Assembly: GCA_016190465.1 (NCBI GenBank)
Contig: JACPQP010000471.1
Span: forward strand, 1 to 9,817
DNA from: Chloroflexota bacterium
GTDB lineage: Bacteria; Chloroflexota; UBA6077; FW602-bin22; JACPQP01
DNA: 9,817 nucleotides
Direction of reading: 5' to 3'
In this document: positions 1 to 5,136 of the stretch, in pieces
Layout of the letters: every line of letters starts with the position of its first letter
How positions within the stretch are numbered: the stretch's first letter is position 1
Translations under genes and position numbers: made by a program
The notes under the pieces: model-generated
What the model was told of the DNA's origin: nothing
Seen by the model: only the letters and a program-made list of their open reading frames with translations
The model's database searches: none

Positions 1-328
1 CGCTCATCCGAGTCAGCGCCAGCTCACGTTCCAGTCGCGGCGTCTTCTGCGACTTCTTCACGAACACGCGTACCACGACGATTCGCTGCCCCTTCTGGAA
101 AAACCAGATCGCCCGGGCGATGTCCCGCCGTCCTACTCTCAGCTCGAATAGGGCGCTCCCCACTGGAAGACACAGTGGTGGTCGGTGGTATTCCCGCTGC
201 CGCAACCTGCTCAGCCCCGCGAGCAGAAGGGCGTGGAGGGCCGGAATGGCATCTTCGAGGGCGTCCAGTTCCTCCTCGACAACCCGGCGGCCACTCGCGG
301 TTTCGTAGAACTCGATTGAGAAGTCCAC
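1..328 (-). CDS. RelE/HigB-like toxin (phage Gp49-like family), 3' end cut by window edge
   Basis: About 109 residues are readable on the minus strand before the window edge. The protein begins MDFSIEFYETASGRRVVEEE and then contains LFELRVGRRDIARAIWFF, followed by a basic segment VFVKKSQKTPRLERELAL. This order (a short FYE..G..PVxEFL-like start, an LxELR...YRxxYF core, and FxKKtqKtPxxExxxA near the end) is the hallmark of the Gp49/HigB branch of the RelE superfamily, whose characterised members are mRNA-cleaving ribosome-dependent toxins. Only about the last 5-10 residues should be missing. The GTG at 326-328 is chosen because no ATG or TTG occurs in frame between it and the upstream in-frame stop near 393; its ribosome binding site is weak. 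In higBA loci the antitoxin often lies downstream of the toxin, which here would be beyond the left edge. Family assignment is firm; toxicity is inferred. Confidence 0.85.
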   Translation of the reverse strand, partial: MDFSIEFYETASGRRVVEEELDALEDAIPALHALLLAGLSRLRQREYHRPPLCLPVGSALFELRVGRRDIARAIWFFQKGQRIVVVRVFVKKSQKTPRLERELALTRMS

Positions 329-398
329 GATCCGGGAGACCCCTGCGCTGCCATTCTTCGAGTTCAGTGTACAACAATATTGCGATGGACGTCAACGG

Positions 399-527
399 CA
401 TCTCGGCTACCTGCTTCTGCGTGAGCCCACGGGCCCGCCGAAGCGCCGCCAGTTGCAGCGCCAGATCCCAGGCCCGCTCGGCCGCCTCGAATCGCTGGCG
501 AAACTGGCGAAAAAAGGGTCTTGACAA
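399..527 (-). pseudogene. N-terminal fragment of an XRE-family antitoxin-like gene
   Basis: From a TTG at 525-527 the minus strand reads RFEAAERAWDLALQLAALRR, then ARGLTQKQVAEM. This is typical of the start of XRE/HigA-type antitoxins: an amphipathic helix, then LRxxRGLTQxxVAE, which is helix 1 and the start of helix 2 of the HTH. After residue 43 the resemblance stops. The expected recognition helix (xTSQxxISRxE) and C-terminal dimerisation part are absent, and the open frame simply runs on out of phase over the toxin gene. There is no good ribosome binding site, and the TTG overlaps the -35 box of the divergent promoter. I read it as a deletion remnant of an antitoxin that sat upstream of the toxin. 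A chance resemblance is possible but unlikely given the match over about 35 residues. Confidence 0.55.
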
Positions 528-549
528 GCGGCCAACGCCGAGGTAGACT
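521..549 (+). promoter_or_regulatory. Sigma70-like promoter of the GntR regulator/catabolic locus
   Basis: A perfect -35 hexamer TTGACA (521-526) is followed after exactly 17 bases by TAGACT (544-549), which matches the -10 consensus at four of six positions including both most conserved ends. Predicted transcription start is near 556-558, just before the inverted repeat at 567-592 and upstream of the regulator gene. This is the only strong consensus promoter I see in the window. Confidence 0.6.
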
Positions 550-566
550 AGCCGCCGAGATCGGAT

Positions 567-592
567 ATTGGATCCAGGAGCCGATATCCAAT
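567..592 (+). promoter_or_regulatory. Inverted-repeat operator candidate for the GntR/FCD regulator
   Basis: ATTGGAT (567-573) and ATCCAAT (586-592) form perfect 7-bp inverted arms. Nested within are two smaller palindromes, TGGATCCA (569-576) and GATATC (583-588), centred 13 bases apart. GntR/FCD regulators commonly bind AT-edged palindromes of this general kind near their own promoter. The site lies about 10-35 bases downstream of the predicted start of transcription, a position where bound protein would block elongation or promoter clearance. Autorepression is inferred. Confidence 0.5.
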
Positions 593-612
593 TACAAACA
601 CGGCGAGGAACT

Positions 613-1461
613 GTGGAAACCAGTCAGCACACGCATCCTGGCACCCCGCACGCCGCAGCCGAGTATCGCACCATGCAGAAAATCGTCACTGACCGCTTGC
701 GATCAGCCATCCTATCGGGTCAGCTTGGTCCGGGCGACCGGTTGCAGCAGGACGAGCTCGCCAGCCAACTGCAAGTCAGCCGAATGCCCATCCGGGAGGC
801 GCTGCGCATCCTCGCCTCCGAGGGGCTGGTGGAGCTGCGACCGCACCGGGGCGCCGTCGTCGTCAACCTGCGCACCGAGGACATCGCCGAGATCTTCGAG
901 ATCCGGGCGATGCTGGAGGGCCGGGCGGCCGAGCTCGCGGCCCCTCGTCTCTCCGACGTCACCCTCGCCCGCCTTCGCCAGATCCACGCCGAGATGGCCC
1001 GGATCGGTCAGGACGAGGAGCGCTGGCTCGTCCTGAACCGCGACTTCCACACGATCATCTATCCGGCCTCCGGCTGGCCGCGGCTGTGCGCCCTGATCGA
1101 CGCCCAGCGCAACGTCGTTCAGCCCTACCTGCGCGCGTCTCTGGCGCTGCTCAATCGACCGTCGAGCGCGCACGACGAGCACTGCCAGATCCTCGCAGCC
1201 GCCGAGGCCCGCGACGGCAAGTGGCTCGCCCGTCTCACCGTGGAACACCTCCGGTTGACAGCCCAGGGGTTGATCGCCTATCTCTCGTCCGGCCGCCGGG
1301 CCGCCGGCCCCGACGGGGACGTCGCTCCGACCGCCGACCCCCGGCCGGGGCTATCTCGCGACGGGACCGCCGCGCTCCCGGGCGCGGGCACGCCGGGTGG
1401 AGGAGCGCATCGCCCGGAGTCGCTCGAGCAGACCAGCCCAGCGACGACGTCGGCGGGCTGA
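613..1461 (+). CDS. GntR-family transcriptional regulator, FadR/FCD subfamily
   Basis: This DNA-binding regulator probably senses an organic acid or sugar-acid intermediate of the downstream pathway. Using the GTG at 613 (282 aa), a winged helix-turn-helix occupies residues about 18-84, with the family signature QVSRMPIREALRILASEGLV (54-73) and wing RPHRGAVV. An all-helical FCD ligand domain follows (about 90-225). The metal-site pattern of FCD proteins is visible: H146 in NRDFH, H190 in DEHCQIL, and H212 in EHLRLT. N142 stands where Asp is commonest. The start is uncertain: a TTG at 568 lies inside the operator, GTG 613 has GAGGA only 3 bases upstream, and ATG 673 would trim the lead-in to the HTH. 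After residue about 225 there is a Pro/Gly/Ala-rich tail of nearly 60 residues not usual for the family. It is the first gene of the plus-strand locus and 71 bases before the lyase gene. Confidence 0.88.
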   Translation: METSQHTHPGTPHAAAEYRTMQKIVTDRLRSAILSGQLGPGDRLQQDELASQLQVSRMPIREALRILASEGLVELRPHRGAVVVNLRTEDIAEIFEIRAMLEGRAAELAAPRLSDVTLARLRQIHAEMARIGQDEERWLVLNRDFHTIIYPASGWPRLCALIDAQRNVVQPYLRASLALLNRPSSAHDEHCQILAAAEARDGKWLARLTVEHLRLTAQGLIAYLSSGRRAAGPDGDVAPTADPRPGLSRDGTAALPGAGTPGGGAHRPESLEQTSPATTSAG

Positions 1462-1496
1462 TACGACAGCGCCTGCGTTACCATCCGGAACCGTGG

Positions 1497-1517
1497 CGCG
1501 GGGGATCGTCCCCCGCG
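1497..1517 (+). promoter_or_regulatory. Hairpin abutting the ribosome binding site of the lyase gene
   Basis: CGCGGGGGA (1497-1505) and TCCCCCGCG (1509-1517) form a perfect 9-bp GC-rich stem with a TCG loop. The 3' arm ends on the first G of the GGAGGAGG ribosome binding site (1517-1524). It has no T-run, so it is not a classical terminator. It could modulate ribosome access to the lyase gene or slow readthrough from the regulator. The structure is seen directly; the role is inferred. Confidence 0.5.
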
Positions 1518-1524
1518 GAGGAGG
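1517..1524 (+). promoter_or_regulatory. Ribosome binding site that fixes the lyase start
   Basis: GGAGGAGG lies 8 bases before the GTG at 1533. It decides the start of the lyase gene, whose frame is open far upstream to 1086 without any family-like sequence there. Confidence 0.75.
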
Positions 1525-1532
1525 CAGCGACT

Positions 1533-2753
1533 GTGCAGACCCCGTGGCGAACGGACCACTGGTTTGTCAGCCCCTGGAACTACCTGGACGAGGTGACGCG
1601 GTCGTTCCAGTTCCCGCCCTCCATCCAGATTCACGACCTCACCCTGCGCGATGGCGAGCAGACGAGCGGAGTCTGCTTCCGCAAGGCCGACAAGGTCCGG
1701 ATCGCCGCCAAGCTCGCCGAGCTCGGTGTCCACCGGATCGAGGCGGGGACACCGGCCGTCTCGCCCGACGACGAGGCCGCGGTGCGCGAGATCTGCAAGC
1801 TGCGGCTGGGTCCAAAGGTCTTCGCCCTGGCGCGATGCCTGGTCGAGGATGTCCGGCGGGCGGTGGACTGCGGCGTCGACGGCCTGATCGTCGAGATCCC
1901 GTGCAGCGAGCACCTGATCGAGACCGCCTATCGCTGGCCGCTCCAGCGCGCCATCGACATGTCCATCGCCGCGACCCGGGCGGCCAAGGAGGACGGTGTC
2001 TACGTCGTGTTCTTCCCGATCGACTCCACCCGGACCGACATCAACTGGTACCTGAGCCTGATCGAGCACGTCGCCGACGAGGGGGCGATGGATGCGTTGG
2101 CGCTGGTCGACACGACGGGCAGCCTCTCGCCGCACGCGGTCCCGCTGATGGTCCGCGCCGCAAAGGAGCGGATCAAGAAGCCCCTCGAGTGCCACTTCCA
2201 CGCCGACTTCGGGTTCGGCGCCATCAACACTATCAACGCCCTCGCCGCTGGTGTTGAGGTGGCCCACCTGACCTTCGCCGGCCTCGGCGAGCGCGCCGGG
2301 AATGCCCCGCTGGAGGAGACGGTCGTCGCGCTGCGGACCCTCTACGGCGTCGATCTGGGCATCCGGTACGACCTGCTGAAGGAGACGCACCAGTTGGTCC
2401 GCGAGCTCTCCGGTATCGAGGTCCCCCGGAACAAGGCGGTCGTCGGCGACGAGCTCTACGACGTCGAGTCCGGGATCGTCTCGGACTGGTACCGCAACTG
2501 TGGGCCGGAGAACGTTCTGGAGGTGTTCCCCTATCACTGGGACCTGGTCGGCCAGCGCCCGCCGCGTGTGGTGCTCGGCAAGAAGAGTGGCGCGGCCTCG
2601 GTGCGGGTGTGGCTGGAGGAGATCGGTCTGTCCGCCACCGATGAGGAGGTCCGGGCGATCCTGGCGCGGGTCAAGGAGCGTGCCATAGCGAAGAAGGGCC
2701 TGCTGGATCGAGACGAGTTCCGATTGATTGCCGAGGCCACACTTGGGACGTGA
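1533..2753 (+). CDS. DRE-TIM metallolyase (HMGL-like; isopropylmalate/homocitrate synthase type)
   Basis: The 406-aa cytoplasmic enzyme belongs to the family that condenses an acyl-CoA with a 2-oxo acid or runs the reverse aldol cleavage. The TIM-barrel signature HDLTLRDGEQTSG is at residues 34-46 (R39, D40, E42). GTPAVS, typical of the homocitrate-synthase side, is at 72-77. The metal-binding HxH motif is CHFHADFGFG (H221, H223, D225), and GERAGNAPLEE (252-262) carries the conserved N257. Subdomain features after the barrel include LGKKSGAASV (348-357), the counterpart of the LGKHSG motif of LeuA/homocitrate synthase. It lacks the C-terminal allosteric domain of leucine-biosynthetic LeuA (about 500+ aa), fitting homocitrate/citramalate-synthase-like or aldolase roles. 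Its neighbours are catabolic, not leucine or lysine biosynthetic. Start is GTG 1533 with a strong ribosome binding site. Fold and chemistry class are firm; substrate is unknown. Confidence 0.9.
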   Translation: MQTPWRTDHWFVSPWNYLDEVTRSFQFPPSIQIHDLTLRDGEQTSGVCFRKADKVRIAAKLAELGVHRIEAGTPAVSPDDEAAVREICKLRLGPKVFALARCLVEDVRRAVDCGVDGLIVEIPCSEHLIETAYRWPLQRAIDMSIAATRAAKEDGVYVVFFPIDSTRTDINWYLSLIEHVADEGAMDALALVDTTGSLSPHAVPLMVRAAKERIKKPLECHFHADFGFGAINTINALAAGVEVAHLTFAGLGERAGNAPLEETVVALRTLYGVDLGIRYDLLKETHQLVRELSGIEVPRNKAVVGDELYDVESGIVSDWYRNCGPENVLEVFPYHWDLVGQRPPRVVLGKKSGAASVRVWLEEIGLSATDEEVRAILARVKERAIAKKGLLDRDEFRLIAEATLGT

Positions 2754-2768
2754 AGGAGTGGCTCGCAT

Positions 2769-2845
2769 CCCCGATCCTGGGAGAAGGGGAGCGTAGTCCC
2801 CCTCGCCCGGTATTGAGATAGGGTGCAGGGGGTAAGGGCGTGAGG
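2769..2845 (+). repeat. 5'-truncated, degenerate copy of the palindromic intergenic repeat (copy A)
   Basis: The 124-base gap between lyase and cupin holds a decayed copy of the element seen intact at 3304-3400. Its segment CCCCGATCCTGGGAGAAGGGG corresponds to the first internal hairpin, then a Pro/Gly-coding C-run, and it ends in GGGTGCAGGGGGTAAGGGCG. The left outer arm (CCCTCATCCCCC) is missing, so the orientation is the same but the copy is incomplete. The element ends 19 bases before the cupin ribosome binding site. Confidence 0.6.
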
Positions 2846-2864
2846 ACAGGGACCCAGCACATGG

Positions 2865-2872
2865 GGAGGTGA
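2865..2872 (+). promoter_or_regulatory. Ribosome binding site that fixes the cupin start
   Basis: GGAGGTGA, an 8-base match to the anti-Shine-Dalgarno complement, lies 5 bases before ATG 2878. An in-frame GTG at 2869 is inside this site and is therefore not the start. Confidence 0.8.
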
Positions 2873-2877
2873 CGACA

Positions 2878-3240
2878 ATGGCGATGATTCGGATGGGCGA
2901 CGTCGAGCTGTGGGAGACGCGCCCCGGGGTGTGGATCCGCGTCATGATCGACGAGCGCGTCGGCTCGCGGCAGGTCGCGCTGGTCCGGGGCAAGCTGGCG
3001 CCTGGCGCGGTTCTGCCCCTCCACTACCACGACGTCGAGGAGGCGTTCACCGTCATCTCGGGCGAGGGCCTCTCCGAGATCGGGGGCGAGTGCTTCCGGC
3101 TGGCCGCGGGTGATGCGCTGCTGATCCCCGCCAGCGCCCACCACCAGCTCCGCAATCCGAGCGCCTCGGAGGACCTGGTGTTCGCGGCGTGCTTCCCGGC
3201 GAACCGGCTGGTGTTGCACCCGGTGCAGCCCGGGGGGTAG
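2878..3240 (+). CDS. Small single-domain cupin protein
   Basis: The 120-aa protein is one conserved beta-barrel. Cupin motif 1 is visible as G43..P47.H49.H51...E55 (PLHYHDVEEAFTVISGEG), and motif 2 as G78-D-A-L-L-I-P84...H89...N93. The four expected metal ligands H49, H51, E55 and H89 are all present, so a mononuclear metal site (Fe, Mn, Ni or Zn) is likely intact. Family members include sugar-acid isomerases, small dioxygenases and polyketide-cyclase-like proteins, and the sequence alone does not choose among them. The gene sits between two acid-metabolising enzymes, so an isomerisation, epimerisation or oxidative step on the pathway intermediate is plausible. It is flanked on both sides by palindromic repeats, which separates it from the tight rraA-FAH-dehydrogenase block. 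It could also be a ligand-binding accessory. Confidence 0.85.
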   Translation: MAMIRMGDVELWETRPGVWIRVMIDERVGSRQVALVRGKLAPGAVLPLHYHDVEEAFTVISGEGLSEIGGECFRLAAGDALLIPASAHHQLRNPSASEDLVFAACFPANRLVLHPVQPGG

Positions 3241-3259
3241 CCTGACTTTCGCGCGAGCT

Positions 3260-3290
3260 CACCACAATGACACAAAGGTCACAAGGGTGG
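3260..3290 (+). repeat. Short interspersed motif of the type CACCACAA.GACACAAAGG.CACAAGG
   Basis: After the cupin stop there is an A-rich, low-GC stretch (CACCACAATGACACAAAGG, then TCACAAGGGTGG) that stands out from its surroundings. On the opposite strand it reads CCACCCTTGTGACC.TTTGTGTC, resembling short intergenic sequences I have seen repeated in Chloroflexota and Planctomycetota genomes. No gene is apparent in it. The repeat status rests on recollection, since only one copy is in the window. Confidence 0.35.
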
Positions 3291-3303
3291 CGAGAGGGTG
3301 ACG

Positions 3304-3400
3304 GCCCTCATCCCCCAACCCCTTCCCCCAATACTGGGGGAAGGGGGGCGGCGCGGCCCCACCCCTCTCCCCGTGGGAGAGGGGGCAGGGGGTGAGGGCC
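3304..3400 (+). repeat. Palindromic intergenic repeat, intact copy (copy B) with two internal hairpins
   Basis: Outer arms GGCCCTCATCCCCC (3304-3317) and AGGGGGTGAGGGCC (3387-3400) are inverted repeats differing by one inserted base. Inside are two perfect hairpins: CCCCTTCCCCCA/TGGGGGAAGGGG (3319-3330 and 3335-3346, loop ATAC, 12 bp) and CCCCTCTCCC/GGGAGAGGGG (3362-3371 and 3375-3384, loop CGT, 10 bp). The whole can fold into a three-way junction. The minus strand encodes the peptide LTPCPLSHGERGG, a well-known spurious translation of this repeat family in many GC-rich genomes. It has no coding capacity of its own, so any spread would need a transposase supplied elsewhere. Confidence 0.8.
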
Positions 3401-3410
3401 CCGGAGCTTG

Positions 3411-3510
3411 CCCTCATCCTCCGGCCGCCGTTCCTGGGCCGGGCCCCCAATTCTGGGCGAAGGGGAGACGGGGCGCCTCCTCTCCCATGGAAGAGGGGTA
3501 GGGGTGAAGA
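3411..3510 (+). repeat. Degenerate tandem copy of the palindromic repeat (copy C)
   Basis: Ten bases after copy B the pattern restarts with CCCTCATCCTCCGG and ends with AAGAGGGGTAGGGGTGAAGA. The first internal hairpin is reduced to CCCCCAATTCTGGGCGAAGGGG. The second is CCTCTCCC(AT)GGAAGAGG, with one mismatch. The orientation matches copies A and B. Copy C ends 13 bases before the ribosome binding site of the RraA-like gene. Together with copy B it fills almost all of the 295-base gap 3241-3535, where I find no gene. Confidence 0.65.
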
Positions 3511-3523
3511 CGTCCCCACGATT

Positions 3524-3531
3524 GGAGGTGA
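3524..3531 (+). promoter_or_regulatory. Ribosome binding site of the RraA-like gene
   Basis: GGAGGTGA with 4 bases to ATG 3536 decides this start. The frame is open from 3392, but the upstream part is translated repeat sequence. Confidence 0.8.
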
Positions 3532-3535
3532 CACC

Positions 3536-4288
3536 ATGCCTGACCAGAAGCTGACCGGCGACATATCGATCGACGAGCTGCGCGAGCGGTACCTGAAGCT
3601 GCACACGGCCGCGGTGTTTGACGTGCTGGACACGATGGGCCTGCCGTACCAGTTGCTCAGCCACGCGATCCAGCCACTCCGCGACGACATGGTGGTCGCC
3701 GGGCCGGCGGTGACCTCGAAGTTGGTGGAGAGCGCCGATCCCGCCCGGTTCGCGGGGGTCCCGGCGCAGTCGAGCCAGTACGTCTTCGATGAGCTGTATC
3801 CGGGGTGCGTGCTGGTGATGGATGTGGGGTACACCCAATTGTCCGGACCCTGGGGGGAGAACACCAGCCTCACCGCCCAGGTCAAGGGCTGTACCGGCGT
3901 GGTGATCGACGGGCTGACCCGCGACCACCGGCAGGTCGTCGCTATGGGCTACCCGGTCTTCGCTCGTGGCGTCACCCCGGCCTTCGCCCGGGGACGAGTG
4001 CGCACCATCGACGTGAACCTGCCGGTCCGGATCGCCGGCCACCTCAGCCAGACCGTGACGGTGTATCCGGGCGACTACATCCTCGGCGACAAGGACGGGA
4101 TCATGGTGGTCCCGCGGGAGCTGACCGTCGAGGTTCTCGGCGCCGCGGAGCGAGTGGAGGAGCTGGAAGAGGAGCAGCGCCGACGCCTGCTGGCCGGCGA
4201 GGACCGCCGCGAGGTGTACCGGATCGACCGCTACGCGCACGTCCGGCGCCTGAGCGGCGAGGCTGTCGCGCGGCTGATGCTCCGGTAA
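3536..4288 (+). CDS. RraA-like aldolase/decarboxylase (HMG/CHA aldolase family)
   Basis: The 250-aa protein has the RraA/HMG-aldolase fold. The central signature is G107-E-N...A...K-G-C-T-G-V-V-I-D125-G...R129-D130, followed by GYPVFARGVTP (138-148) and the late loop GDKDGIMVVP (184-193). R129 and D130 align with the pyruvate-enolate-binding Arg and metal-binding Asp of 4-hydroxy-4-methyl-2-oxoglutarate aldolase, so catalysis is likely (pyruvate-releasing aldol cleavage or oxaloacetate decarboxylation). This separates it from RraA proper, a non-enzymatic regulator of RNase E of about 160 aa. The sequence is longer than the minimal family (about 210-230 aa), with an Arg/Glu-rich helical tail (about 205-250). 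It starts a tight block: 14 bases to the FAH gene, which then overlaps the dehydrogenase. Older databases may label such proteins dimethylmenaquinone methyltransferase, which is a misnomer. Confidence 0.88.
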   Translation: MPDQKLTGDISIDELRERYLKLHTAAVFDVLDTMGLPYQLLSHAIQPLRDDMVVAGPAVTSKLVESADPARFAGVPAQSSQYVFDELYPGCVLVMDVGYTQLSGPWGENTSLTAQVKGCTGVVIDGLTRDHRQVVAMGYPVFARGVTPAFARGRVRTIDVNLPVRIAGHLSQTVTVYPGDYILGDKDGIMVVPRELTVEVLGAAERVEELEEEQRRRLLAGEDRREVYRIDRYAHVRRLSGEAVARLMLR

Positions 4289-4302
4289 GTAAGGAGAACA
4301 CG

Positions 4303-5136
4303 ATGCGGATCGTTCGCTACGAGAGGAACTGGAAGGCCCACTACGGCCTGGTGGAGGGCGAGGCCATCTATGAGCTGCGGGGCGATGTCTACGGCGAGGC
4401 GTGGCCAGGCGAAGCGGTCGGGAAGTGGGGCGAGGTGAAGCTGCTCGCGCCCTGCACGCCGCACACCATCTGGTCCAACGGCGCCAACTACCCCTCCCGC
4501 TGCCACGAGCGGGGTTTTCCTTTACCCACCGAGCCGCACGTCCTCTGGTCGCCGGGGACGATGATCTGCGGCCCGGAGGCGGAGATCCGCATTCCCGAGT
4601 TCGAGACCCGCTCCGAGTACGGCGCCGAGCTGGGCATCGTGCTTCGGCGAGACTGCAATCAGGTCGAGGAGGCCGAGGCTGAGGACTCCATCCTCGGCTA
4701 CACCGCCCTGAACAACGTCTGGATCAAGGATCCCGCGCATCGGGCCTACGAGCGTCCACTGCGGGTCTACGACCAGAACTGCCCCGTCGGGCCGGTGGTC
4801 GATACCGCGCTGGACTGGCGCGACCTGGCCATCCGCCTGCGCGTCGGCGGCGAGCCGCGGCAGGACGACCGCACCGCGTCGATGCTGTTCAGCCCGCCAT
4901 TCCTGGTGTCCTGGATTTCGCGGCTGGTCCCGATGCGGCAGGGGGACCTCATCATGACCGGCACCCCCGGCGGCGTCGAGGGCCACGTGCTACGCTACGG
5001 GGAGACCGTCGAGGTGGAGATCGAGGGGATCGGCACCCTGCGCAACGTCGTCACCCGCATCGACACCGGGGCCGTCACCTACATCGTCTCGGTGGAGCAG
5101 TGGCTGGCCGAGCGGGCGAGGAGTGGGGAGAGATGA
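4303..5136 (+). CDS. Fumarylacetoacetate-hydrolase-family protein with altered metal ligands
   Basis: The 277-aa protein has the FAH C-terminal fold, with a short N-terminal lobe (1-50) as in bacterial 2-oxo acid hydratases, acylpyruvate hydrolases and oxaloacetate decarboxylases. Visible landmarks are NGANY (59-63), SEYGAELGIVL (104-114), ILGYTALNNVWIKD (130-143), MLFSPPFLVSWIS (194-206) and the end motif DLIMTGTPGGV (215-225). The usual metal triad is Glu, Glu, Asp (YExEL and NDV). Here the positions read G107, E109 and N138, so two of three ligands are replaced. The usual NYxxHxxE dyad is also shifted: R66 stands at the His position and H68/E69 follow. Family assignment is firm; ordinary FAH chemistry is therefore in doubt. 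AAGGAG (4291-4296) sits 6 bases before the ATG. The stop overlaps the next start (ATGA), implying translational coupling. Confidence 0.85.
   Translation: MRIVRYERNWKAHYGLVEGEAIYELRGDVYGEAWPGEAVGKWGEVKLLAPCTPHTIWSNGANYPSRCHERGFPLPTEPHVLWSPGTMICGPEAEIRIPEFETRSEYGAELGIVLRRDCNQVEEAEAEDSILGYTALNNVWIKDPAHRAYERPLRVYDQNCPVGPVVDTALDWRDLAIRLRVGGEPRQDDRTASMLFSPPFLVSWISRLVPMRQGDLIMTGTPGGVEGHVLRYGETVEVEIEGIGTLRNVVTRIDTGAVTYIVSVEQWLAERARSGER

Noticed and set aside
175..546. Plus-strand open frame opposite the toxin
   Set aside because: It is Ser/Arg-rich antisense translation with no start signal or domain, while the minus strand carries the clear toxin sequence.
1533..2753. Assignment as leucine-biosynthetic leuA
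   Set aside because: The C-terminal regulatory domain is missing, the GTPA motif leans toward homocitrate-synthase-like enzymes, and no leuB/C/D neighbours are present.
1278..2993. Long minus-strand open frame of more than 550 codons opposite the lyase
   Set aside because: It mirrors the codon structure of the lyase in a GC-rich genome and encodes no recognisable domain. The plus-strand gene has full family motifs and a ribosome binding site.
3319..3346. Rho-independent terminator after the cupin gene
   Set aside because: The 12-bp stem is strong but is followed by GGGCGGCG rather than a T-run, and it is part of a larger repeated element.
3259..3885. Minus-strand frame containing LTPCPLSHGERGG
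   Set aside because: This peptide is a well-known spurious translation of GC-rich palindromic repeats, and the remainder is antisense to the RraA-like gene.
3536..4288. Assignment as RraA, inhibitor of RNase E
   Set aside because: The Arg129-Asp130 catalytic pair, the extra length and the catabolic neighbours fit the aldolase/decarboxylase branch rather than the RNase E regulator.
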